This document shows, piece by piece, positions 24,685 to 33,175 of a stretch of DNA of 43,491 nucleotides. This DNA is from Alphaproteobacteria bacterium (GTDB taxonomy: Bacteria > Pseudomonadota > Alphaproteobacteria > Rickettsiales > Midichloriaceae). Location of the stretch: NCBI GenBank assembly GCA_013288625.1, contig JABDBN010000008.1, positions 1-43,491 on the forward strand. Direction: 5' to 3'. The position numbers and the translations under genes were made by a program. The notes beneath the pieces are model-generated. The model was not told the DNA's origin. It saw nothing but the letters and a program-made list of their open reading frames with translations, and made no database searches. Position 1 is the first letter of the stretch. Every line of letters starts with the position of its first letter.

Positions 24685-25353
24685 CTAAAAATCTGGATTT
24701 GCATAGTTTGCCGGCGGATGGAAATTAGGAATTTTATCAAGCAACAAGGGCTTAAAGCTTGGGCGGGATTTAACTAGTGCATACCAATCTTTGGTGTTTT
24801 GATTATGATGCCAAGGAACATCCCCAACGAAATCCAGCACGGAAAGTTGAGCTGCCGCCGTAAAATCAGCAAGAGTCGGCTTATCCCCAGCAATATACCG
24901 GTTATCCCCGCGTAAAAAGCTGATATAATCAAGATGGTAAAGTATATTCTTTTTAGCGGCCTGGATGGCTTGCGAATTCGGAGCGCCTGATTTAGAAACG
25001 GTTTTTATAATTTTTTCATTGAGAATGTAGTTGGTCACTTCATTATAGAACTTCACATCAAACCACTCAACTATACGGCGGATCACAAGCCTTTCCTCGG
25101 GAGTGTTTCCTAAAAGACTGTTATCGCCATAAATCTCTTCAATATATTCAAACAACGGCTGATTGCCGGCGATGATCAGCTTGCCATCCTTTAGTATAAC
25201 CGGCGTGTTTCCTGATGGATTCATGCGCAAAAATTCCTTGCGCCTTTCCCAGTAAGGCTCGTAGAAAAGCTCAAAGCCTATAAATTTCTCCTTCAAAACA
25301 ATGCGAAGTTTTCGAGAGAAAGGACATAGGGGATAATGATATACTTCCAACAT
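24685..25353 (-). CDS. Glutathione S-transferase-like protein
   Basis: An N-terminal thioredoxin-like domain with the CPFSRKLRIVLKEK motif (cysteine at the GST active-site position), the cis-Pro loop SGNTPVILKDG and a substrate-edge QPLFEYIEE. These are followed by the all-helical C-terminal domain with YIAGDKPTLADFTAAAQLS, the conserved N-capping box of GSTs. The ATG at 25353 overlaps the ispH stop by one base (TGATG), so it is coupled to ispH. Substrate unknown; the context does not explain it, although GSTs next to redox-sensitive iron-sulfur enzymes could serve oxidant defence (inference). Confidence 0.88.
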   Translation of the reverse strand: MLEVYHYPLCPFSRKLRIVLKEKFIGFELFYEPYWERRKEFLRMNPSGNTPVILKDGKLIIAGNQPLFEYIEEIYGDNSLLGNTPEERLVIRRIVEWFDVKFYNEVTNYILNEKIIKTVSKSGAPNSQAIQAAKKNILYHLDYISFLRGDNRYIAGDKPTLADFTAAAQLSVLDFVGDVPWHHNQNTKDWYALVKSRPSFKPLLLDKIPNFHPPANYANPDF

Positions 25354-26297
25354 CAAGCCGCTTCTTCCAATTCTGCAGGTATTTTAAACCTCACGTTTTC
25401 ATTGACGCCTTCCATGGTTCTGATAGCAATTTTCGCAAGCTCATGAAGCCTTGCGATCACATTTTCGAGGAGGATTTCCGGTGCTGAAGCCCCTGCGGTA
25501 ATTCCTAATTTTTTAATATTGGACAACCACTCCGGTTTAATATCCTGCGCTCCATTAATCAGGTAGGAAGGTTTACCCATTTCTTCACCTAAATCCCTAA
25601 GCCGATTTGAATTTGAGCTATTAGCCGAGCCTATGACCAAAATCAAATCTACTTCTTGTGACAATTTTCGTACTGCATCTTGTCTATTCTGGGTGGCATA
25701 GCATATATCTCTCAAATCCGGCCCCTCAATCAAAGGGAATTTCTTTTTGAGAGCGAGAATGATTGAGCGCGTATCATCTACACTTAAAGTGGTCTGAGTA
25801 ACATATGATAGCTTAGTAGGATCAGCAACTTCCATTTGCTCAACATCCTCAACTGACTGCACAAGAATTACTTCATTCTTCACGCGTCCGCTAGTGCCTT
25901 CTACCTCGGGATGGCCTGCGTGGCCTATCAGAACAATTTGCGCACCTCCTTCTTCATGGCGCTGCGCTTCTCTGTGAACCTTTTTTACGAGCGGACATGT
26001 AGCATCGATAACTGGAAGATTTCTGCCTTTGGCTTCATCTTCTACTTTTTCCGACACCCCATGTGCAGAAAATACTGTGATTGCCCCATTAGGTATATCA
26101 CTCACTTCATCGACAAATATCGCTCCCTTAGACTGCAGATCCTCAACCACATATTTATTATGAACTATTTCATGACGCACATAAACTGGAGCGCCGTATT
26201 TTTTAAGCGCGCGCTCTACAATTTCAATCGCCCTCTCCACTCCAGCACAAAATCCTCGCGGCTTTGCAAGAATGACTTCGATTTCCGGATGGGGCAT
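25353..26297 (-). CDS. ispH: 4-hydroxy-3-methylbut-2-enyl diphosphate reductase
   Basis: IspH performs the last step of the MEP pathway, reducing HMBPP to IPP and DMAPP with a 4Fe-4S cluster. The three cluster cysteines are in RGFCAGVERAIE, DATCPLVKKVH and DICYATQNRQDAV. Substrate-binding motifs HNKYVVEDL, GHAGHPEVEGT, SANSSNSNRL and TAGASAPE are intact. Length 314 is typical. A GGAG about nine bases before the ATG is a good site. It heads a two-gene operon with the GST-like gene and shares the MEP route with ispF. Confidence 0.97.
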   Translation of the reverse strand: MPHPEIEVILAKPRGFCAGVERAIEIVERALKKYGAPVYVRHEIVHNKYVVEDLQSKGAIFVDEVSDIPNGAITVFSAHGVSEKVEDEAKGRNLPVIDATCPLVKKVHREAQRHEEGGAQIVLIGHAGHPEVEGTSGRVKNEVILVQSVEDVEQMEVADPTKLSYVTQTTLSVDDTRSIILALKKKFPLIEGPDLRDICYATQNRQDAVRKLSQEVDLILVIGSANSSNSNRLRDLGEEMGKPSYLINGAQDIKPEWLSNIKKLGITAGASAPEILLENVIARLHELAKIAIRTMEGVNENVRFKIPAELEEAA

Positions 26298-26664
26298 AAT
26301 ATATACTCCTCGTCGAGTGGTTTGATAAACGGCATTGATGTTGTTATATTAATAGATTTTTTAAATACTATCCACTCAAATAATAATATTTCATGTGCCT
26401 AAACCAAGTCCCTTATTTATTGCTACGTCGTCCAGCCTTCGCTCTGCGAGCTTCGGCTTGGCTGCGCGCTCCTAGTATCAATTAAAAAAGATACTTGGTT
26501 ACGTTGCAATTCGAGAAAGTTGCACTATCTAAGGCAATTAGTGGCTCTCATATATTGATAAGTTGTTACTAGCAATAAAAATAAATATTTCTGTTAACGA
26601 ATTTTTAACCATTTTGAGCTTACCATGAAGTATAAAGTCTGTAATACTATTATTATATAGATAT
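26298..26664. other. 367-bp divergent intergenic region
   Basis: This gap between ispH (minus) and the secretion ABC gene (plus) contains the ispH leader, a ~99-bp palindromic element at 26402-26500, and then 160 AT-rich bases leading to the ABC start. No complete gene or tRNA is visible. I see TATAAA- and TATTAT-like boxes before the ABC gene, but no convincing -35 partner at the right distance. Confidence 0.5.
26402..26500. repeat. Palindromic repeat element, copy A
   Basis: Terminal inverted repeats AACCAAGT (26402-26409) and ACTTGGTT (26493-26500) extend imperfectly for about 22 bases. The GC-richer centre (26434-26458) forms a symmetrical hairpin, with AGCC/GGCT and GCTC/GAGC arms separated by TTC bulges on both sides. 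The right end (26477-26501) recurs almost exactly at 29916-29940. Structure fits a MITE-like or palindromic intergenic element. Confidence 0.6.
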
Positions 26665-28413
26665 ATGAAGCAACCTATGAGACAAGTACCAGGATCCCAA
26701 CAAAAGCTAAGCCCACTCAAAGAAGCCATAGTTACCTGCCGAATCATGCTTAAGTATGCTTTGGTTTTTGGGTGCATAATAAATCTCTTGATGTTGGCGA
26801 CCCCAATTTACTCAATGCAAGTGCTTGATCGAGTTATTTCCAGCGGTAATACAACTACCTTGTTTATGTTAACTTTAGTCATTCTGTTCGCCCTTGCAAT
26901 CCTTGGTCTGTTACAACTGGGTCGAGGGTTTGCTTTAACTCAAATGGGTAACTGGTTTGAAAAGCAACTATCAGCAAAAATATTCACTAACTCTATTAAA
27001 GCCTCCTTATTGGCCAAAGGCGGTGGTGGAAGCCAACAGATCAGAGATCTGCAAACCATTAAAACCTTTATTACCAGCCCGGCTCTGGTTTCCATGCTGG
27101 ACATTCCCTGGGCATTTATCTTCGTTATCGTTCTCTTTTTGATCCACTTCTGGATGGGGATGCTAACGATTTTTGGCGGAATATTCTTGCTTTTAATGGC
27201 TTTGATATCTGAGAAAATCACTAAACCTCTGCATGATGCTTCAAATGAGCACTTCATTTCCAGCACCAGGCAGGTGGAGCAAGCGGCACGCAATGCAGAA
27301 GTTATAGAAGTTATGGGGCTTTTGCCGAACATAATAAAGAACTGGCAGGAGACTAACGAAAAGGTGCAGGGCAATCAAAATCTGGTCAATAACCGCCAGG
27401 CTGTGCTTACTGAAATTACCAAGTTTGTCAGGCTGATGTTACAAATTCTTACCACAGGACTCGGGGCATATTTTGTACTGCAAGGCCAGATGTCCACTGG
27501 TGCGATCATTGCCAGTTCATCACTATCTGGACGGGCGCTTGCCCCTTTTGAACAGGCTATAACTTCATACAAAGGCTTTCTGAATTTCCGCAAAGCTTTT
27601 GAACGCCTTGAGCAGTCTTTAGAACGGTTCAACATCTCAGAAGATCGCATGACCCTACCTACCCCCGAAGGAAGAATAACCGTAGAGAATATATTTTACG
27701 CTCCTCCAGGAATGCAGCGCCATGTTATTAAAGGTGTGAATTTTGAAATCCAGCCCGGTGAGATACTGGTGGTGATCGGCCCGAGCGCCTCGGGGAAAAC
27801 CACGCTGGCCAAGCTAATTGTAGGCGGGTTAGCGCCGCAGGTTGGCTCAGTGCGTATCGACAACTCAAATCTCCAGGATTGGAATAGAACTGAACTTGGT
27901 CAACACATCGGCTATTTGCCGCAGGACATCGAACTTTTTAGCGGTACTATCAAAGAGAATATCGCTCGGATGGACAAGAATGCCGATCCTTTGAAAGTAG
28001 TTGAAGCTGCACAGCTTTCAGGTGTACACGACATGATCTTATTATTGCCTAAGGGATATGATACTGACCTTGGGTCTGATGGATCATTGCTTTCAGGCGG
28101 TCAAAGACAAAGAATTGGTTTAGCGCGTGCATTTTATAATGACCCAAAACTTTTAGTACTTGATGAACCGAATTCCAATCTGGATAGCTTTGGTGAAATT
28201 GCGCTTGCCGGCGCGATTGCCAGAGCAAAGGAAAAAGGGATTACCACAATTGTGATCTCCCATCGGACTTCACTGCTGAGTGCCGCAGATAAGATTTTAG
28301 CTATGAGAGACGGTATGGTTGCGATATTCGGAAACCGCGATGAGGTTTTAGAAAAAATGAACCAAGCAGCCAAAACTGTACCTTTTGAACAAATAAGGAA
28401 ACAAAATGGATAA
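26665..28413 (+). CDS. Type I secretion ABC transporter (PrtD/AprD type)
   Basis: The inner-membrane ATPase of a type I secretion system. Residues ~25-320 form the six-helix exporter domain; there is no C39 peptidase domain at the N-terminus, as in the PrtD branch. The nucleotide-binding domain has Walker A GPSASGKTT (residue ~372), signature LSGGQRQRIGLARAF (~475), Walker B LLVLDEPNSNLD and a His switch in VISHR. Length 582 matches PrtD. Its stop overlaps the start of the HlyD gene by eight bases. Rickettsiales encode a similar AprD/AprE pair that works with TolC; no tolC or obvious RTX substrate lies in the window. Confidence 0.95.
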   Translation: MKQPMRQVPGSQQKLSPLKEAIVTCRIMLKYALVFGCIINLLMLATPIYSMQVLDRVISSGNTTTLFMLTLVILFALAILGLLQLGRGFALTQMGNWFEKQLSAKIFTNSIKASLLAKGGGGSQQIRDLQTIKTFITSPALVSMLDIPWAFIFVIVLFLIHFWMGMLTIFGGIFLLLMALISEKITKPLHDASNEHFISSTRQVEQAARNAEVIEVMGLLPNIIKNWQETNEKVQGNQNLVNNRQAVLTEITKFVRLMLQILTTGLGAYFVLQGQMSTGAIIASSSLSGRALAPFEQAITSYKGFLNFRKAFERLEQSLERFNISEDRMTLPTPEGRITVENIFYAPPGMQRHVIKGVNFEIQPGEILVVIGPSASGKTTLAKLIVGGLAPQVGSVRIDNSNLQDWNRTELGQHIGYLPQDIELFSGTIKENIARMDKNADPLKVVEAAQLSGVHDMILLLPKGYDTDLGSDGSLLSGGQRQRIGLARAFYNDPKLLVLDEPNSNLDSFGEIALAGAIARAKEKGITTIVISHRTSLLSAADKILAMRDGMVAIFGNRDEVLEKMNQAAKTVPFEQIRKQNG

Positions 28414-29872
28414 TGAAACGCAAAAGAGTTTACCGGAACCTAATCAATCATTAAAAGATCGATTGCACGCAGCTATTCAAAGGATTAAGGATTCCAAGTT
28501 CTACCAGGAAACCAAGCTTTATATGTTTACCAAATCAGCTGAAGAAGCTGGGTATAATACAGAAGCTGACGAAGATTTGCGGGTCAACCTGCAAAAGCCC
28601 CTAAAATTTGCTTTTGCAGTTATTGCCGTTGCTGTTGGTTTCTTTGTTGTCTGGGGTGGTCTTGCTCCACTCGATAGCGCCGCCGCCGCAAATGGATATA
28701 TTATAGTTGCAAGCAGCCATAAAACTATTCAGCATCACGAAGGCGGCATCGTAGATGCTATCTATGTGAGTGATGGCCAGGAAGTTAAAAAAGGCGAACT
28801 TTTAGTGAAGCTGGACGATACCCAAGCACTTGCCGGCCTTAAAATGAATGCAAGCCAACTCGCTTTCGCCATGGCAGAAAATGCCAGACTTAAAGCGGAG
28901 CAGCTTGATTCAGACAAAATCAACTGGGATTTCAAAGGAATCAATGCCAGTTCAGATGAGGTTCAGCAAATCATGAAAACGCAGGAACATTTATTCCTCA
29001 CACGGCGCATGGCGGTGAAAGGTAACATTGACATCCTGAATGAGCAGATTAACCAGACCACCGAATCAATCAAAGGATTGGAATTCCAGCTAGATGCCTA
29101 TAAAAAGCAACTTAAGAATACCGAAGAAGAAGAGCAAACTACCCTAGAGCTTTTCAATAAAGGGCTGTCTACCAAACCTAAGTTACTCCAACTGCGCAGT
29201 GCGACCGCTGATTTATCAGGACGGGTGGGACAGGCAATGTCTTCCATCGCCTCTGCCAAACAAAGTATAGCTGAAGCGAAAGTAAAAATACTGAGTGTGC
29301 AAAACGACTATCAAAATAACCTGGGTGAAGAAATTAAGAAGAATCATGCAGCTTTGCTTGATCTCACAGAAAGGTATAACGCAGCCCAAGATGTTTATGA
29401 TAGGACAAGCATTACTGCTCCTGAGGATGGAGTAGTTACAGAATTAAAGATCCATACTGTAGGTGGCACAGTGCCGCAGGGCGGAATTATCATGGAGCTA
29501 GTGCCCCAAAATGATAAGCTTATAATTGAAGTTAAAGTGAATCCTAATGATATCGATAGTGTACATCTTGGTATGCTGGCAAAAGTGCAGCTTGGTGCTT
29601 ATAAAGCTCGCCTGGTGCCGAGAATGGATGGCAAGGTTATTTATGTAGCTGCCGATAAAGTTTTGGATCAGCAGGCTCAGGGCGGACCGCAACAAGTCTA
29701 CATTGTGCGAGTGCAGATTGATGAAAAGGAATTAGACCAACTGACAGCTGACATCAAGCTCTATCCTGGCATGCCAGCATCAGTATTCTTGGTAAAAGGA
29801 ACCCGAACCTTCCTGCAATATCTGGTCAGCCCGATTATGGATAGCTTCTACCGAGCATTTAAAGAAAAATAA
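28406..29872 (+). CDS. Type I secretion membrane fusion protein (HlyD family)
   Basis: The periplasmic adaptor linking the ABC exporter to an outer-membrane TolC channel. After a cytoplasmic N-terminal stretch of about 60 residues comes one membrane helix (FAFAVIAVAVGFFVVWGGLA). Next is the first lipoyl half (KTIQHHEGGIVDAIYVSDGQ with EVKKGELLVKLDD), a long coiled-coil hairpin (residues ~150-330), and the second lipoyl half (DRTSITAPEDGVVTELKIHT) with beta-barrel. The C-terminal part (ELDQLTADIKLYPGMPASVF) matches the PrtE/AprE branch. It overlaps the ABC gene by eight bases and ends next to a convergent terminator. Confidence 0.95.
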   Translation: MDNETQKSLPEPNQSLKDRLHAAIQRIKDSKFYQETKLYMFTKSAEEAGYNTEADEDLRVNLQKPLKFAFAVIAVAVGFFVVWGGLAPLDSAAAANGYIIVASSHKTIQHHEGGIVDAIYVSDGQEVKKGELLVKLDDTQALAGLKMNASQLAFAMAENARLKAEQLDSDKINWDFKGINASSDEVQQIMKTQEHLFLTRRMAVKGNIDILNEQINQTTESIKGLEFQLDAYKKQLKNTEEEEQTTLELFNKGLSTKPKLLQLRSATADLSGRVGQAMSSIASAKQSIAEAKVKILSVQNDYQNNLGEEIKKNHAALLDLTERYNAAQDVYDRTSITAPEDGVVTELKIHTVGGTVPQGGIIMELVPQNDKLIIEVKVNPNDIDSVHLGMLAKVQLGAYKARLVPRMDGKVIYVAADKVLDQQAQGGPQQVYIVRVQIDEKELDQLTADIKLYPGMPASVFLVKGTRTFLQYLVSPIMDSFYRAFKEK

Positions 29873-29904
29873 CCAATCCCCATTTGTTTAATCTGGGAAT
29901 TGGT
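29861..29904 (-). terminator. Rho-independent terminator of nagZ-hemJ
   Basis: Read on the minus strand, ACCAATTCCC pairs with GGGATTGGT (nine base pairs with one bulge, 14-base loop) and is followed by TATTTTTCTTT. It lies 37 bases beyond the hemJ stop. The T tract overlaps the last codons of the convergent hlyD-like gene; the same hairpin could also stop that transcript. Confidence 0.65.
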
Positions 29905-29940
29905 ATGATTGCTGCATCAATTAAAAAATAGACTTGGTTA
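29870..29940. repeat. Palindromic repeat element, shortened copy B
   Basis: Perfect 7-base terminal inverted repeats, TAACCAA (29870-29876) and TTGGTTA (29934-29940), bound a 71-bp segment filling the gap between two convergent operons. The right 25 bases repeat those of copy A (ATCAATTAAAAAA, three changed bases, ACTTGGTTA). The terminator hairpin forms its left half, so the element may supply termination here. Confidence 0.5.
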
Positions 29941-29941
29941 A

Positions 29942-30385
29942 CTAAAAGGGTTTTACAACCGCAAGTATGACGATTATCGCCATCAATACCGGTGGGATTT
30001 CATTGATAACGCGGAAGTAAGTAGCGGACTTATTATTCCGATTATTAGCAAAATTCTTCTGCTGCACCGAGAGCAGCCCATGCATGCCGGCAAGCGCAAG
30101 CACCAAAACCAGTTTAAGATGGAACCAACCGCCCAATGTCGAAAATCCATTTATGAAGATCAATAAAATGCCGAGGGCAAAAACCGCAATGATAGAAGGG
30201 TTCATTATATATTTTAGCAGCCGGTATTCCATTATAGTAAAGGTCGCATACATTTCCGACCCCGGCTTGGCAGAACAATGGTAAACAAACAGCCTGGGCA
30301 AGTAAAACATCCCTGCCATCCAGCAGATAACCGCAATTAAATGCAACGCCTTTAAGGTAAAGTAATATTGAGTTAAAAATTCCAT
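29942..30385 (-). CDS. hemJ: Protoporphyrinogen IX oxidase HemJ
   Basis: HemJ oxidises protoporphyrinogen IX to protoporphyrin IX in haem synthesis and is the form used by most alphaproteobacteria. The 147-residue protein has four membrane segments and the conserved first-helix stretch LKALHLIAVICWMAGMFYLP with its haem-binding His, followed by RLFVYH, EYRLLKYIMNP and WFHLKLVLVLALAGMHGL. Conserved Lys and Arg residues are intact. It begins 12 bases after nagZ and is followed by a strong terminator. Confidence 0.93.
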   Translation of the reverse strand: MEFLTQYYFTLKALHLIAVICWMAGMFYLPRLFVYHCSAKPGSEMYATFTIMEYRLLKYIMNPSIIAVFALGILLIFINGFSTLGGWFHLKLVLVLALAGMHGLLSVQQKNFANNRNNKSATYFRVINEIPPVLMAIIVILAVVKPF

Positions 30386-30397
30386 TTGAGATAATAA

Positions 30398-31438
30398 TTA
30401 AGTGGTTAAAAGCTCAGCTAACTGCAACTCCAAATCCTGACTATCCATATTGACATACCGATCAAGAGTTGCGTCTAAATCCTCTGGTGAATAACATTTG
30501 TTTAGCCAATTTGCAAGTCTCTCATAAACATCAGGTTTTATAAGTTGTGCATGCTGAGCAATCTCTTCCATCTCACCCAGCTTGCCATTGCAGTGCAAAA
30601 GCACATCGCAACCTGCTGCTTGTGACATTTCCGCCCGCTGCCCCAGCGTACCGCTCAGCGCTTTCATGGAAAGATCATCTGTGATGATTATATTCTCATA
30701 ACCAATACCTTCACGAATATAGTCGATGGCCTTTTGGGAAACGGTTACTGGATGCACTGGGTCAAGGTCATGTACGATCACATGGGCAGTCATTGCCAGT
30801 GGTGAATAAGCCAGCTTCTTAAACGGGATAAAATCGGTTTGCTCAAGCTCTAAAAGCGCGGTGGAGATTACAGGCAAATCTTGATGGCTGTCAGCAGTAG
30901 CCCTGCCATGCCCAGGTATATGTTTTAGGATAGGAAGCACGCCAGCCGCCATGAGGCCAGCCATAGCATATTGCCCCAATAGAGAAACTATATGAGGGTC
31001 TTTGCCAAAGCTGCGGTCGCCGATAATGCTGTGCGCACCCTCAAATAAAAGATCCACCACAGGGGCACAGTTAACATTAATCCCCAGTTCACTTAACTCT
31101 CTCCCCATCAAAAAATGATTTAAGAAAACCGCTGTTTTTGCATCGGTTATATTCTTCTCGCTCAGCGCAGCGTATTTTCCGGCAGCTTCTGCCTCACGAT
31201 AATGAGGTGGCTTGAGTCTTCGCACCCGGCCACCTTCCTGGTCGATCAGAATGGGAATGGCATCATGAGCTACTGTAGATCTTAGATCCTGAATTAAGTC
31301 ACGTACCTGGCTGGGGTTTCCAATATTCCGGGAAAATAATATAAAGCCCAGAGGCTGCTGCCTTTGAAAAAAGGCACGCTCCTCAGGCAATACCTCAATT
31401 CCGGAAAGACCAAATACAATATTTTTCTTCTGCGACAT
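30398..31438 (-). CDS. nagZ: Beta-N-acetylhexosaminidase NagZ
   Basis: A cytoplasmic GH3 enzyme that removes GlcNAc from anhydro-muropeptides during peptidoglycan recycling. The signature KHIPGHGRATADSHQDLPVI contains the catalytic-loop Asp-His dyad, and IIITDDLSMKAL contains the nucleophile Asp. ILIDQEGGRVRRLKP and INVNCAPVVDL are also conserved. Length 346 is typical of the single-domain NagZ. With MurE and PBP1A nearby, it confirms that this organism makes and recycles peptidoglycan. First gene of the nagZ-hemJ pair. Confidence 0.95.
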   Translation of the reverse strand: MSQKKNIVFGLSGIEVLPEERAFFQRQQPLGFILFSRNIGNPSQVRDLIQDLRSTVAHDAIPILIDQEGGRVRRLKPPHYREAEAAGKYAALSEKNITDAKTAVFLNHFLMGRELSELGINVNCAPVVDLLFEGAHSIIGDRSFGKDPHIVSLLGQYAMAGLMAAGVLPILKHIPGHGRATADSHQDLPVISTALLELEQTDFIPFKKLAYSPLAMTAHVIVHDLDPVHPVTVSQKAIDYIREGIGYENIIITDDLSMKALSGTLGQRAEMSQAAGCDVLLHCNGKLGEMEEIAQHAQLIKPDVYERLANWLNKCYSPEDLDATLDRYVNMDSQDLELQLAELLTT

Positions 31439-31479
31439 ACACTTTTACAATGAGATATTCTTATTGCAAACCAGTATAA

Positions 31480-32157
31480 TTAAAGTTTTGGTTTAAAGCC
31501 AGTGCAGACAAAGTAAAATTCGGAAGAATCTTCATAACTCGCTGCCGGCTTAAAAGACTTAACCAGCGCAAAGTAAGTGCGTAGCGTTTTTAAAAACTCT
31601 GCTTCCTGACCCCCGCGCAGCACCTTGGCAACAAAGCACCCCCCTGGCTTTAAATTAGGTATGGCAAAATCAAAAGCAGCTTCAGCAAGCGCCATATTGC
31701 GCAGGTGGTCCGCCTCATGATTACCGCAAGATGCTGCAGCCATATCGCTTACAATTACATCCGCTTTACCTTTGAGCAAATCTGAAATCTGTTGGGTGGT
31801 TTCATCATCATAAAAGTCTCCCTTAATAAGCGTCACGCCAGGCAAAGGCTGCACCTCCTGCAGGTCAACTCCAATAATCTGGGCGTCAGGCTTGCACAAT
31901 TGCCGCGCCACCTGTAACCAGCCACCAGGAGCACAGCCTATATCAATAATACTGGAAGCTTTACGCAGGATTTTAAATTTCTCATCGATCTGCATAAGCT
32001 TAAAAGCCGAGCGTGACCGGTAATTTCTTTCTTTCGCCAGATTAACATATGGGTCGTTGATATGCCTTTTAAGCCACTTAGTAGAGGAAACGGTTCTCCC
32101 ACGGGCAGTTCTAAAGTTCTGCCGCTTGTTTCGGACTTTGTTAATCGGCTTATCCAT
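31480..32157 (-). CDS. rlmE: 23S rRNA 2'-O-methyltransferase RlmE (FtsJ)
   Basis: RlmE methylates U2552 of 23S rRNA in the late large subunit. The RSRSAFKL (catalytic Lys), SIIDIGCAPGGWLQVA (SAM motif I), VIVSDMAAASCGNHEADH (Asp), VAKVLRGG (Lys) and SSEFYFVC (Glu) segments give the full K-D-K-E tetrad. The ATG at 32157 (MDKPINKVRNK) overlaps the tsaD stop by eight bases; the longer frame from a TTG at 32202 would run inside tsaD and is not favoured. Last gene of the proS-tsaD-rlmE operon. Confidence 0.94.
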   Translation of the reverse strand: MDKPINKVRNKRQNFRTARGRTVSSTKWLKRHINDPYVNLAKERNYRSRSAFKLMQIDEKFKILRKASSIIDIGCAPGGWLQVARQLCKPDAQIIGVDLQEVQPLPGVTLIKGDFYDDETTQQISDLLKGKADVIVSDMAAASCGNHEADHLRNMALAEAAFDFAIPNLKPGGCFVAKVLRGGQEAEFLKTLRTYFALVKSFKPAASYEDSSEFYFVCTGFKPKL

Positions 32158-33175
32158 GGGCAAGCTCCACAAGTGGCCAGCGCGAGCGTGGCTCAAAGCC
32201 AATGTCTGAGACCATGCCTAACTTTAACCGCTCCAGTCCCGCCCAGGCAATCATAGCGCCATTATCAGTGCAAAGCGCTAAAGGTGGCGCGACCAGCGTA
32301 TATCCATATTGGTTGATAATGCTGCTCAGCCGACCGCGTAAAAATTGATTGGCCGCAACCCCTCCGGCAATAACAACCGTATTAGCCTGCGGGTATTTGG
32401 TGCTAAATATCTTCAAGGCTTTCTCAAGTTTATGAGCCAAAATTGCCGCTATTGTCGTTTGAAAAGAGGCGCAGATATCGGCAATAAACTGTTCGCTTAG
32501 AGCATTTTTATCTACGATGCGTTTTACCGCAGTTTTCAACCCGGAAAATGAAAAATTAAGATCAGCGCTATTATAAAGAGGAAGTGGCAAATCAAATGCT
32601 TTAGGATTGCCAGCCCCTGCCCGCTTCTCAACTTCAGGCCCTCCGGGGTAGTTTAATCCCAGCATTTTAGCGACCTTGTCAAAAGCTTCACCTACCGCAT
32701 CATCAATAGTGCTGCCCAGCAGATCATACTGGCCGACTCCGCGCACAGCCAGCAATTGGCAATGCCCGCCAGACACCAGCAATAATAAAAATGGGAAGGC
32801 CACCTTGCTGGTTAAGCGTGCAGTCAGCGCATGTCCTTCCAGGTGATTGACGGCAATGATGGGCTTTTGAGCCGCAGACGCCAGACCTTTTGCGAGCATA
32901 ACCCCGACAATAACCCCACCTATTAGCCCGGGGCCAGCAGTGACCGCAATAGCACTCATGTCATCCAGCGTACACTGCGCCTGCTTAAAAGTATCAGAGA
33001 TCATAAGATCCAGGCAGTCGATATGGCTGCGGGCAGCAATCTCAGGAACCACCCCACCATAATTGTTATGGTTCATGATTTGTGAGCGCACCGCATTCGC
33101 GAGAATATTACCCTCACTATCAACGATAGCAACGGCAGTTTCATCACAACTAGTTTCAATCCCTAGAACTTTCAT
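32150..33175 (-). CDS. tsaD: tRNA N6-threonylcarbamoyladenosine transferase TsaD
   Basis: TsaD transfers threonylcarbamoyl to A37 of ANN-decoding tRNAs. The start KVLGIETSCDETAVAIVD, the VTAGPGLIGGVIVG phosphate loop, the metal-binding HLEGHALTARL (two His) and LLVSGGHCQLLAV are all present, as are VIAGGVAANQFLRG and the C-terminal DNGAMIAWAG. Length 341 is typical. Its ATG overlaps the proS stop by four bases (ATGA). Confidence 0.97.
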   Translation of the reverse strand: MKVLGIETSCDETAVAIVDSEGNILANAVRSQIMNHNNYGGVVPEIAARSHIDCLDLMISDTFKQAQCTLDDMSAIAVTAGPGLIGGVIVGVMLAKGLASAAQKPIIAVNHLEGHALTARLTSKVAFPFLLLLVSGGHCQLLAVRGVGQYDLLGSTIDDAVGEAFDKVAKMLGLNYPGGPEVEKRAGAGNPKAFDLPLPLYNSADLNFSFSGLKTAVKRIVDKNALSEQFIADICASFQTTIAAILAHKLEKALKIFSTKYPQANTVVIAGGVAANQFLRGRLSSIINQYGYTLVAPPLALCTDNGAMIAWAGLERLKLGMVSDIGFEPRSRWPLVELAHG

